Below are positions 56,607 to 64,000 of a DNA stretch of 64,000 bases, one piece after another. Made by a program: the position numbers and the translations under genes. Positions within the stretch are counted from its first letter, which is position 1, and each line of letters starts with the position of its first letter. This DNA is from JAVBJV01 sp031546815 (GTDB taxonomy: Bacteria > Pseudomonadota > Alphaproteobacteria > Acetobacterales > Acetobacteraceae). The stretch spans positions 1 to 64,000 of the forward strand of contig JAVBJV010000017.1 of the NCBI GenBank assembly GCA_031546815.1, given 5' to 3'. The notes beneath the pieces are model-generated. The model searched no databases and was not told the origin of the DNA. It saw only the letters and a list, made by a program, of their open reading frames with translations.

Positions 56607-58604
56607 TCAATTCAATACGCCCAGCACAATGCCCGGTGTCAGCACCTGCGGCAATTCCACAGGCGGGCCGCCACCCGCCGGATAGAACTGGTAGAATGGC
56701 ACACCATCGCGCCCATGCGCGCGCAGAAATTCGGTAATCGCCGGGTCCTGGCGTGTCCAGTCTCCCCGCAGCATGACGACGCCCTTCTGCGCGAACGCCG
56801 TGCGCACCGCATCGGTGTTGAGCGCCACACGTTCATTCACCAGACACGAGACACACCACGCCGCCGTCATATCAACGAACACGGGTTTGCCCTCGGCGCG
56901 CAATGCCGCCAGACGCGCGGCGCTGAACGGTTCCACGCCTTCGATCTGCGCGGCCTGTGTGGTCGTGGTGGCCGTCGTCAGCATCGGCAGCATGGCGAGG
57001 CAAGCCGCAATACCCAGCACAGCAAGGCCGCGCGTCCACAGACTGCCCATTCCCCACAACCACGCGGCAAACGCGATCAACACGATGCCGGTGCCCACCA
57101 CCAGCACGCCATCCGGCCCCGCCACCTGAGCAAGCACCCAGGCCAGCCACACCGCCGCACCATACATCGGGAAGGCCAGCACCTGCTTCAGCCGGTCCAT
57201 CCACATACCCGGCCGCGGCAGGAAGCGCGCCAGCACGGGTGCAATCCCCAGTAGCGCATATGGTGCCGCAAGACCAAAGCCCAGCGCCGCGAAAACCCCC
57301 AGCGCCAGCGTGGCGGGCATCACCAATGCCGCGCCCAGCGCAGTCGCCATGAAGGGTGCCGTACACGGGCTTGCCACCACCACCGCCAGCACGCCGGTGA
57401 AGAACGATCCGACATGCCCGTGGCGCTGCGTCAGCGATTGGCCCATGCCCGAGCCTTCAATATGAAACACCCCCGACAGCGACAGCCCCACCGCCACCAT
57501 CAGCCACGCGGCCAAAGTCACAAACACTGGTGACGAGAACTGGAACCCCCATCCCGCCATCATCCCCGCCGCCCGCGCCGCGATCAGCGCGCCACCCAGC
57601 AACAGGAACGAGATCACCACACCCGCCGTATAGGACAGCGCCTGCCAGCGCACCGTGCCGCGCGACGCGCCCGACAGTTTGGCCAGCGACACCGCCTTCA
57701 TCGCCAGCACCGGAAACACGCACGGCATCAGGTTCAGCAGCACGCCGCCCAGAAACGCCAGCAGCGCGATCTGCCAGAAACCCTGCGCGGTTTGCAGCGT
57801 GGTCATGCCCGCCACCGCCAGCGTGAAGGCGCTGTGCTGCGTGCCGCCATCGTACAACGTCAGCACGCCATGCAGTTTGTCGGCGCGGAAATCGGCCTCG
57901 GGCGTCAGCGACAGCACCAGCCGTCCCTCGGTCACCTCGACATGCTGCGGCGCTGCGTGTTTCAGCACACCGCTCTCGGCGGGGAAGAAGAACGCACCGC
58001 GCACCGTGCCGGGCGAGATGATCGCATCTTCGACCACCAGCCGTGCATCCGCCGTAATCCGCGCGGCAAACGGCGCGGGGCGTGGCAGTGATGAATCAGC
58101 CTGAACGAACGTCGCCGCCTCGGCATTCGGCGTCACGGGGCCGCGACGCAGCGTAAGTTTGAACGTCCCATCTTCCGGCACGCAGATGTCAGAACAGATC
58201 AGCCAGGTCGCCTCGGCCTCCAGCTCGACCGTTTCATCCAGCGTTGCGGGCGCGGTCAGCGTGACGGGCAGGGTCACCGTATCGGTATAGCCGAACGTCA
58301 TCAGCGGATCGGTCGGGATGCGTTCCGGCGCGGGCCAGTCGATCCGGCCCTCGATCGGCACGCCCCCCAGCTTCCAGGTGACCTCGGCCGGGCCGCCCGC
58401 ATCGCCGGAATTCGGGCCCCAATATGTGTGCCAGCCGGGCTGCATCTGGAATACCAGCGCGGCGCGGAACGTCGCGCCCGGCGTAATACTGTCGGTATCG
58501 GTCTGCAGCACAACGCCCGCATGCGGCGTGTTCACCGGCGGGCTTTGCGCCGCCTGTGCCATCGCCGTGAACAGAAAAACCAGCAGAACCAGAAATCGTA
58601 CCAT
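56607..58604 (-). CDS. DsbD/ScsB-like thiol:disulfide reductase
   Basis: A 665-residue envelope protein with a signal peptide, an N-terminal beta domain with a cysteine pair (LICSDICVPEDG), about eight transmembrane helices containing conserved cysteines (LNLMPCVFPVL and ASPCTAPFM), and a C-terminal thioredoxin-like domain with AAWCVSCLVNE. It passes reducing power across the inner membrane to periplasmic thiols. An alternative ATG at 58616 exists. It ends 11 bases before the pseudo-protease ATG; 65 bases separate it from the divergent hrpB. Confidence 0.9.
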   Translation of the reverse strand: MVRFLVLLVFLFTAMAQAAQSPPVNTPHAGVVLQTDTDSITPGATFRAALVFQMQPGWHTYWGPNSGDAGGPAEVTWKLGGVPIEGRIDWPAPERIPTDPLMTFGYTDTVTLPVTLTAPATLDETVELEAEATWLICSDICVPEDGTFKLTLRRGPVTPNAEAATFVQADSSLPRPAPFAARITADARLVVEDAIISPGTVRGAFFFPAESGVLKHAAPQHVEVTEGRLVLSLTPEADFRADKLHGVLTLYDGGTQHSAFTLAVAGMTTLQTAQGFWQIALLAFLGGVLLNLMPCVFPVLAMKAVSLAKLSGASRGTVRWQALSYTAGVVISFLLLGGALIAARAAGMMAGWGFQFSSPVFVTLAAWLMVAVGLSLSGVFHIEGSGMGQSLTQRHGHVGSFFTGVLAVVVASPCTAPFMATALGAALVMPATLALGVFAALGFGLAAPYALLGIAPVLARFLPRPGMWMDRLKQVLAFPMYGAAVWLAWVLAQVAGPDGVLVVGTGIVLIAFAAWLWGMGSLWTRGLAVLGIAACLAMLPMLTTATTTTQAAQIEGVEPFSAARLAALRAEGKPVFVDMTAAWCVSCLVNERVALNTDAVRTAFAQKGVVMLRGDWTRQDPAITEFLRAHGRDGVPFYQFYPAGGGPPVELPQVLTPGIVLGVLN

Positions 58605-58669
58605 GGCGCGCAGCATACCCGGATCGGCCCCAACTCCCAAGCTGGTGCAATCGGTGTTACAGACCGCCC

Positions 58670-61093
58670 ATGCTGCCCGATCTTCCCGTTACCGACGCCC
58701 TGCCCGCCCTGTGCGAGACACTGGCCCGTGGCTCCAACGCCGTGCTGGTGGCCCCGCCCGGCGCGGGGAAGACCACGCTGGTGCCGCTGGCACTGCTGGA
58801 TGCGCCGTGGCGCGGCGACGGGAAAATCCTGATGCTGGAACCCCGCCGCGTCGCCGCCCGTGCCGCCGCGCGGCGCATGGCATCGCTGCTGGGCGAGACC
58901 GTCGGCCAGCGCGTGGGCTTTCGCACACGGCTCGATTCCGCCACCTCGCCCGCCACGCGGATCGAGGTGATTACCGAGGGCCTGCTGGTCCGCCGCCTGC
59001 AATCCGACCCGGGATTGGAAGGCGTCGCCGCCGTGCTGTTCGACGAAGTGCACGAACGCGCGCTGGATGCCGATCTGGCGCTGGCCTTCTGCCTCGACCT
59101 GCAACGCAATTTCCGGCCGGAACTGCGCCTGCTCGCCATGTCGGCCACGCTGGATGGCGCGCGGCTGTCCACGCTGCTCGACGCACCAGTGATCGAGAGC
59201 GCCGGTCGCATGTTCCCGGTCGAGATCCGCCACGCCGCGCGCGACCTGTCCGATGCGCGCGATCTTCCCGCCGCGATGGCCGCCGCAATCCGCGAGGTGC
59301 TGGCGCGCGACACCGGCGACGTGCTCGCCTTCCTGCCCGGCATGGGCGAGATCCGCCGCGCCGAAGCGCTGCTCGCCAATGTGCCCGCGCTGGTATTGCC
59401 GCTGCACGGCGACCTGCCGACCGAAGCACAGGACCGCGCGCTGAACGAAGCCGACCGGCGGCGTGTGGTGCTGGCAACCTCGATCGCTGAAACATCACTC
59501 ACAGTGCCCGGTGTGCGCATCGTGGTGGATGGCGGGTTCCGGCGCACACCGCGGCTCGATGCAAGTTCCGGCCTGTCGCGTCTGGTCACCGCGCGTATCT
59601 CGCGCGCTGCCGCCGAACAGCGTGCGGGCCGCGCGGGGCGTGAAGCGCCAGGCGTTGCGGTGCGGTTGTGGTCCGAGGCGCTGCATCGCGGCCTCGCCCC
59701 GTTCGACAAGCCCGAGATCCTCGACAGTGAACTTTCCGGTCTGCGGCTGGACTGCGCCAGCTGGGGCGCGCTGCCCGCCGATCTGAGCTTCCCCGACGCC
59801 CCACCCGCCGGTGCGCTGGCCGCTGCCGAAACGCTGCTGCGCGATCTGGGAGCGCTGGATGACGCCAACCGCATCACCGATGCCGGGCGGGCAATGGCGC
59901 AGATTGGCGCGCATCCACGTCTGGCCGCGCTGATGCTGGAAGCGGAACATGATGCGTCGAAGGCACTCGCCGCCGACATCGCCGCGCTGCTGGAAGAACG
60001 TGATCCGCTGCGGGATTCGGGCAGCGCCGATATCGCCCTGCGGCTCGACGCGATTGCCGGACGTGGTGGAGACCCCGGTGTCGTCGCGCGTATTCGCCGC
60101 ACTGCACAGCAGTTTCGTCACCGCTTACAGGCGGGCAATGCGCGCGCAGCGGGCAACACACCACAACTGGCGGCACGACTGATCGCCGCCGCCTTCCCGG
60201 ACCGCATCGCACAGAACCGCGATGGACGCGGCGCGTTTCGTCTGTCGGGTGGTGGGGGGGCTCATTTGAATGAAACCGACCCGCTGGCGCGCGAAAAATT
60301 CCTGGCGGTGGCGGCGCTCGATCTGCGCAAGTCGCCGCGCATTGCCATGGCGGCACCGATCGCGCTCGACGATCTGACCGATGTGCTGCGCCACCGCATC
60401 ACCGAAACGGTGGACACCAGCGTCGATCCCGTCACCGGTTCCGCCCTGCGCCGCCGCCGTCTGCGGCTGGGCACGCTGGTGCTGAGCGACAAAACCGAAG
60501 CGGGCGATCCCGCCGATGTGGCGGCGGCGCTGGCATCCGCGGTGACGCTGGCCGATCTGCCCTGGACCGACGGCGTGCGACAGTTGCAGGCGCGCGTCGC
60601 CATCATGCGCGGACTTGATCCGGCGTACCCCGACATCAGCGATGCTGCATTGCAAACAACGCTGAAAGACTGGATCGCCCCGTATCTGGCAGGAATGAAG
60701 AAACGCACCGACCTTGCGAAGCTCGACCTGCACACGATTCTGCGGTCGATGCTGGATTGGGAGCAGGCGCAGGCGCTGGATCGTGCATTGCCCACACATC
60801 TGACCCTACCCGGTGGCCGCGCGGCGATCGATTACACGCACCCGGTGCCGATGGCCGAAGCGCGCGCGCAGATGTTTTACGGAATGACTGCAACACCCCA
60901 GCTTGCCAACGGGCGTGTACCGTTGCGCCTTGCATTGCTTTCGCCCGCACAGCGCCCGATTGCGGTGACTGCGGACCTTGCCGCGTTCTGGCAGACCGGC
61001 TGGGCCGATGCGCGTAAGGACATGCGCGGACGGTATCCACGCCACGATTGGCCCGAGAACCCTGCAACTGCATTACCGCGCCGCACACGCTGA
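58670..61093 (+). CDS. hrpB: ATP-dependent RNA helicase HrpB
   Basis: An 807-residue DEAH-type helicase. Motif I is APPGAGKTTLVPLALL (residues about 28-43), motif Ia EPRRVAARAAA, motif II DEVHER, motif III SATLDG, motif V TSIAETSLTVPGV and motif VI QRAGRAGREAPG. The C-terminal HrpB-specific region follows. The length fits HrpB; its cellular RNA target is unknown. It is divergent from the DsbD-like gene and followed by the two-component genes on the same strand after 86 bases. Confidence 0.95.
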   Translation: MLPDLPVTDALPALCETLARGSNAVLVAPPGAGKTTLVPLALLDAPWRGDGKILMLEPRRVAARAAARRMASLLGETVGQRVGFRTRLDSATSPATRIEVITEGLLVRRLQSDPGLEGVAAVLFDEVHERALDADLALAFCLDLQRNFRPELRLLAMSATLDGARLSTLLDAPVIESAGRMFPVEIRHAARDLSDARDLPAAMAAAIREVLARDTGDVLAFLPGMGEIRRAEALLANVPALVLPLHGDLPTEAQDRALNEADRRRVVLATSIAETSLTVPGVRIVVDGGFRRTPRLDASSGLSRLVTARISRAAAEQRAGRAGREAPGVAVRLWSEALHRGLAPFDKPEILDSELSGLRLDCASWGALPADLSFPDAPPAGALAAAETLLRDLGALDDANRITDAGRAMAQIGAHPRLAALMLEAEHDASKALAADIAALLEERDPLRDSGSADIALRLDAIAGRGGDPGVVARIRRTAQQFRHRLQAGNARAAGNTPQLAARLIAAAFPDRIAQNRDGRGAFRLSGGGGAHLNETDPLAREKFLAVAALDLRKSPRIAMAAPIALDDLTDVLRHRITETVDTSVDPVTGSALRRRRLRLGTLVLSDKTEAGDPADVAAALASAVTLADLPWTDGVRQLQARVAIMRGLDPAYPDISDAALQTTLKDWIAPYLAGMKKRTDLAKLDLHTILRSMLDWEQAQALDRALPTHLTLPGGRAAIDYTHPVPMAEARAQMFYGMTATPQLANGRVPLRLALLSPAQRPIAVTADLAAFWQTGWADARKDMRGRYPRHDWPENPATALPRRTR

Positions 61094-61179
61094 TACGTAA
61101 CATGGACAAAAGATGATGCATGCTACCGCCATCTATGGGTTGTGTGGCTATTTTATACTCGGCTACACTTCGTCGTATC

Positions 61180-61866
61180 ATGCGCATGCGAATCTTATTG
61201 GTCGAGGACGACCCCGAAGTATCTGCCTTCATCGTGAAGGGCCTTCGTGAATCCGGACATACTGTTGAACACGCGGATAACGGCCGCGACGGATTGTTCC
61301 TCGCTGCCAGCGAAACCTTCGACATCATCCTGCTCGACAGGATGTTGCCGGGCGGAATCGATGGTCTGCGAATTCTGGAAACCCTGCGCAGTCAGGAAAA
61401 CAAAACGCCGGTGCTGATTATCTCGGCACTGGCGCAAGTGGACGAACGCGTCCGTGGCCTCAAGGCAGGTGGCGACGATTACCTGACCAAGCCATTTGCA
61501 TTCGCCGAACTGCTGGCACGTGTGGAAGCACTGTCGCGCCGTTCGCGTTCAGACGCACCGGAAACCAAACTTGTTGCCGCGGACCTGGAAATGGACCTGC
61601 TGGCACGCACCGTGCACCGGGCCGGACAGCGCATCGAACTGCAGCCGCGCGAATTCCGCCTGCTGGAGTTTTTGATCCGCCACACCGGGCAGGTCGTCAC
61701 GCGCACCATGCTGCTGGAAGGTGTGTGGGATTATCACTTCGACCCACAGACCAACGTGATCGACGTGCACGTCTCGCGCCTGCGACAGAAGATCGACCGG
61801 CCCTTCCCTGTGCCGCTGATCCACACCGTCCGCAATGCCGGTTACATGTTACGTGTGCCGGATTGA
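61180..61866 (+). CDS. OmpR-family response regulator
   Basis: A 228-residue regulator with a receiver domain (MRMRILLVEDDPEVSAF; phospho-acceptor Asp53 in DIILLDRMLPGG; conserved K in DDYLTKPF) and a C-terminal winged-helix DNA-binding domain (LQPREFRLLEFLIRHTGQVV, VIDVHVSRLRQKI). The ATG at 61180 is chosen; a longer upstream reading is not supported. It is followed 12 bases later by its sensor kinase. Confidence 0.95.
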   Translation: MRMRILLVEDDPEVSAFIVKGLRESGHTVEHADNGRDGLFLAASETFDIILLDRMLPGGIDGLRILETLRSQENKTPVLIISALAQVDERVRGLKAGGDDYLTKPFAFAELLARVEALSRRSRSDAPETKLVAADLEMDLLARTVHRAGQRIELQPREFRLLEFLIRHTGQVVTRTMLLEGVWDYHFDPQTNVIDVHVSRLRQKIDRPFPVPLIHTVRNAGYMLRVPD

Positions 61867-61878
61867 TGGCCGGCCATT

Positions 61879-63309
61879 GTGGCGTTGCCAGCGCATCTGT
61901 CTGAAACGATCTCCGCCAGCTTGCCAGCCCGCCCAACAGCGAGCTGGCGGATTATAGTACGCAGTGCCGGCTTCCGGTTCGCTGCTGTATTTGCCATTAT
62001 GTTCGCGGTTGGCGCGTTGGGGCTGGTCGGTCTGCTGTGGTGGACCACCGCCGGTTCGCAGCAGCGCGCCACCGATGCCAGCATCCTGGCTGATATCTAC
62101 GCCCTATCCGGCAACTGGCAGAATGATGGCGGCGTACAAAGCGGAATGGTGCGCATCCGCGATATGCTGGCCGAGGACATCCAGTCCACCAATATCATCC
62201 TGCTGACCACACCAGACCGGCATTTTCTGGCGGGCAATCTGGATACTTGGCCGCTCGCCATAATCCCCGACAACGAAACCTGGCACGAGATCGAGGTCCT
62301 TCGCGTCGGTGCGCAGGTGCCGGCCCGCGTTACCACGCGCATCATGTCGGATGGTAATCTGCTGCTGGTCGGGCGCGATATTACCGCGGGAATGGCCGTG
62401 CGGACGATGATCCGTGAAGCCATTCTGTGGTCAATTGCGCTGACCATCCTGTTGGCCGTTCTGGGGGGGCTCCTGATCCGGCGCATGCTGGTACGGCGCC
62501 TCAGACCGTTTCTGACCACGGCACAACGGTTTGCTGCGGGCGATCTTACCCAACGCGTTCCGGCCCGTGAAACAGGAGATGAGATCAACGATCTGGGCAG
62601 CAAGCTGAACACCATGCTGGACCGGACCGTGTTGCTGATGGAAGGGATTCAGCACGTCTCGAACGCGATTGCGCATGATCTGCGCACGCCGATCACCCGC
62701 GCCCGCGCCCGGTTGGAAGAAGCCACCCGCTCCCCACCTGATGTCGAGACAATGCGTGGGGCCATCGAACGTGCTATCGCCGATCTGGACGGCATTACCA
62801 CCGTCTTCCAGGCATTGATGCGTATTACCGAAATTGAGTCAGGGGCCCGCCGCGCTGCATTCGCCGCCGCAGATCTGGCCCCGGTACTGTTGGATATGGC
62901 CGAGACCTACGAAGCCGTGGCCGAGGAGCGCAATGTAAAACTCGTTGCCTATCTGCCGCCAAAGATCGCCTTCGTCGGAGACCGCGACCTGGTGGCACAG
63001 GCGGTTGCCAATCTGCTGGACAACGCCGTCAAATTCACTCCAGCTGGCACCACCGTCACGTTGAAAGCGGAACTGCAGGATAACATGATTACCATCAGCG
63101 TCAGCGATGCAGGTCCCGGTATTCCTCATAAAGATCATACCCATGCCGTTGCCCGATTCTGGCGTGCCGAGACCGCACGAAATACGCCCGGGTCAGGGCT
63201 TGGGCTGGCAATGGTCGATGCTGTAGCCACACTGCATGGCGGCACCCTGCTGCTCAACAATACAGATCCAGGCCTATGCGCGATCCTGAAACTACCAGCC
63301 GCTCCTTGA
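61879..63309 (+). CDS. Sensor histidine kinase
   Basis: A GTG-started 476-residue kinase. Two transmembrane helices (about 33-55 and 178-202) flank a periplasmic sensor domain, a HAMP domain follows, then the H-box IAHDLRTPITRAR (His266), the N-box NLLDNAVKFTPAG, G1 DAGPGIPHKD and G2 GSGLGLAMVDAV. It autophosphorylates and transfers phosphate to the regulator just upstream. The signal is unknown. Its stop overlaps an FNR-type site for the next gene. Confidence 0.94.
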   Translation: MALPAHLSETISASLPARPTASWRIIVRSAGFRFAAVFAIMFAVGALGLVGLLWWTTAGSQQRATDASILADIYALSGNWQNDGGVQSGMVRIRDMLAEDIQSTNIILLTTPDRHFLAGNLDTWPLAIIPDNETWHEIEVLRVGAQVPARVTTRIMSDGNLLLVGRDITAGMAVRTMIREAILWSIALTILLAVLGGLLIRRMLVRRLRPFLTTAQRFAAGDLTQRVPARETGDEINDLGSKLNTMLDRTVLLMEGIQHVSNAIAHDLRTPITRARARLEEATRSPPDVETMRGAIERAIADLDGITTVFQALMRITEIESGARRAAFAAADLAPVLLDMAETYEAVAEERNVKLVAYLPPKIAFVGDRDLVAQAVANLLDNAVKFTPAGTTVTLKAELQDNMITISVSDAGPGIPHKDHTHAVARFWRAETARNTPGSGLGLAMVDAVATLHGGTLLLNNTDPGLCAILKLPAAP

Positions 63310-63319
63310 CGTAGATCAA
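63306..63319 (+). promoter_or_regulatory. FNR/CRP-type binding site candidate
   Basis: TTGAC-gtag-ATCAA matches the FNR/FixK consensus TTGAT-N4-ATCAA at 9 of 10 conserved positions. It overlaps the stop of the kinase gene and lies 111 bases before the ATG at 63430, in an A/T-rich stretch with TATTCT/TATACG-like -10 sequences downstream. Oxygen- or redox-dependent control is an inference. Confidence 0.5.
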
Positions 63320-63429
63320 TCACAGTATATGACAATATTCTATACGATAAGTTCACCCATCATTTACCCATAGCATGATACATATGCGCCACTTCATATG
63401 AGCGCCGATCAAATTATGAGGGGTCGCGC

Positions 63430-63717
63430 ATGCTAACCTGGGCCACCAAATTACCACTGCTATTGATAGCAGGCTTACCGCTGACCGTGGTGGCCGCTGG
63501 CGAAAAGGGGATTCCTCCTGCCAGCAGCATAACCACTGACACGCCCGCATATTGCGAAGAACTCTCGCTGCGGGTGGCAGAGCGTGAGCCTCCACCAGAA
63601 AGTCTTGCAGGGCGCCTCGCAAAGGACGGTCGTACGCTGTGCATGGACGGGCATATACGTACGGGCATCACCATGCTGCGGCGAGCCTTGGCCCTGCGGA
63701 TGGCGGCTCCATCATAA
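63430..63717 (+). CDS. Small secreted protein of unknown family
   Basis: A 95-residue protein with a signal peptide (residues 1-23, ending VVAAG), a proline/serine/threonine linker and a helical C-terminal part with two cysteines (YCEELSLRVAE and RTLCMDGH) that could form a disulfide. No family is recognised. It stands behind the two-component pair on the same strand and behind an FNR-type site, so it may be controlled separately. Its stop overlaps the end of the convergent MATE gene by 6 bases. Confidence 0.7.
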   Translation: MLTWATKLPLLLIAGLPLTVVAAGEKGIPPASSITTDTPAYCEELSLRVAEREPPPESLAGRLAKDGRTLCMDGHIRTGITMLRRALALRMAAPS

Positions 63718-64000
63718 ACCCTGGCCGCGGTCCGACCACACGCCTTCGCGCACGGACGCCGCCACGATCAGCCCGTAACCACACAATCCCAGCGCCACCC
63801 CGATAAATATCCCGGTCAATCCCAGCCCCAGCGGGCCGGATAGCAGCATCCCCGCGCCCACGGCCAGCGTGATGCGCGATATGGCCGCGGCAAACGGCCA
63901 GCGCACGCGCCCGGCCCCCAGCGATGCAAAATACAAAGACAATCCCAATCCCAGCCCGGCAAAGGTCGGCCCGACGATCATCAGTTGCGTCGCGGCAATT
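63712..64000 (-). CDS. MATE-family efflux transporter, C-terminal fragment
   Basis: The frame is open to the right edge, so only the last 95 residues are present: FAGLGLGLSLYFASLGAGRV is the typical MATE segment, followed by two more helices and a polar tail. MATE proteins export drugs or cations using proton or sodium gradients. The N-terminal part is beyond the window. It is convergent with the small secreted protein gene and overlaps it by 6 bases. Confidence 0.85.
   Translation of the reverse strand, partial: IAATQLMIVGPTFAGLGLGLSLYFASLGAGRVRWPFAAAISRITLAVGAGMLLSGPLGLGLTGIFIGVALGLCGYGLIVAASVREGVWSDRGQGL

Overview
The window is GC-rich chromosomal DNA of an alphaproteobacterium, most likely a member of the Acetobacteraceae/Rhodospirillales. 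This is judged from gene content: a FYDLN-acid family protein, aroA-cmk-rpsA, a lysine-rich RsfS, a SAM-II riboswitch on metZ, and the argH-LptM-type lipoprotein-lysA order. The family is not proven. No insertion sequence, prophage, CRISPR array or rRNA was seen. There is one tRNA-Gly(CCC) gene.

Layout. 0-2.9 kb: lysA (cut by the left edge), a 43-residue LptM/YifL-like lipoprotein and argH on the minus strand, then a secreted TlpA-type thioredoxin and an OmpA-like lipoprotein. 2.9-4.4 kb: three small secreted proline/glutamine-rich proteins around an AT-rich divergent region, all carrying the same short motif (GI-x-[M/L]-PPQA). 4.5-20.5 kb: a tightly packed plus-strand operon of eleven genes built around SrfB (Hsp70/actin-like ATPase) and SrfC (dynamin-like GTPase). 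It also has a membrane-anchored trypsin-like protease, two SrfA-like paralogues, proline-rich membrane proteins, a periplasmic von Willebrand A protein, an ABC ATPase and FtsX/MacB-type permease, a SUMF1-fold protein without the catalytic cysteines and a DUF805 protein. This is the most interesting system in the window. 20.5-21.7 kb: two coupled minus-strand lipoproteins converge on it.

22-35 kb is mostly housekeeping: rRNA/tRNA methyltransferase, FYDLN protein, aroA-cmk, rpsA, fba, ihfB, lapA, proA, nadD, rsfS, rlmH. Three copies of a roughly 106-bp dispersed repeat (24.4, 33.0 and 39.5 kb) and a block of tandem palindromes (27.5 kb) lie in its gaps. 35-37.7 kb: an isochorismatase-like hydrolase and a pirin, divergent from a LysR regulator with a clear inverted repeat between them. 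37.8-38.7 kb: an isolated AT-rich gene joining two duplicated helix-turn-helix units to a GIY-YIG-like nuclease fold, probably acquired by transfer.

38.7-64 kb: NfuA-like protein, universal stress protein, the TIGR02186/TauE pair, a WYL regulator with a VOC protein, an SDR, a Tim44-like protein, a CHAP lipoprotein and tatA. Next come the methionine salvage genes mtnB-mtnD-mtnC, corA, dadA, a YgiC/YgiB pair, folE, apaG, metZ with its SAM-II riboswitch, and tRNA-Gly. A pseudo-protease of the HtrA type follows a DsbD-like reductase, then hrpB and an OmpR-type two-component system. The window ends with a small secreted protein behind an FNR-type site and the end of a MATE transporter.

Within the srf-type operon many junctions overlap by 1-4 bases, pointing to translational coupling and one assembly. 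Its parts imply cytoplasmic chaperone/GTPase modules linked to inner-membrane proline-rich proteins, an ABC export or extraction machine, and periplasmic vWA and SUMF1-fold partners.
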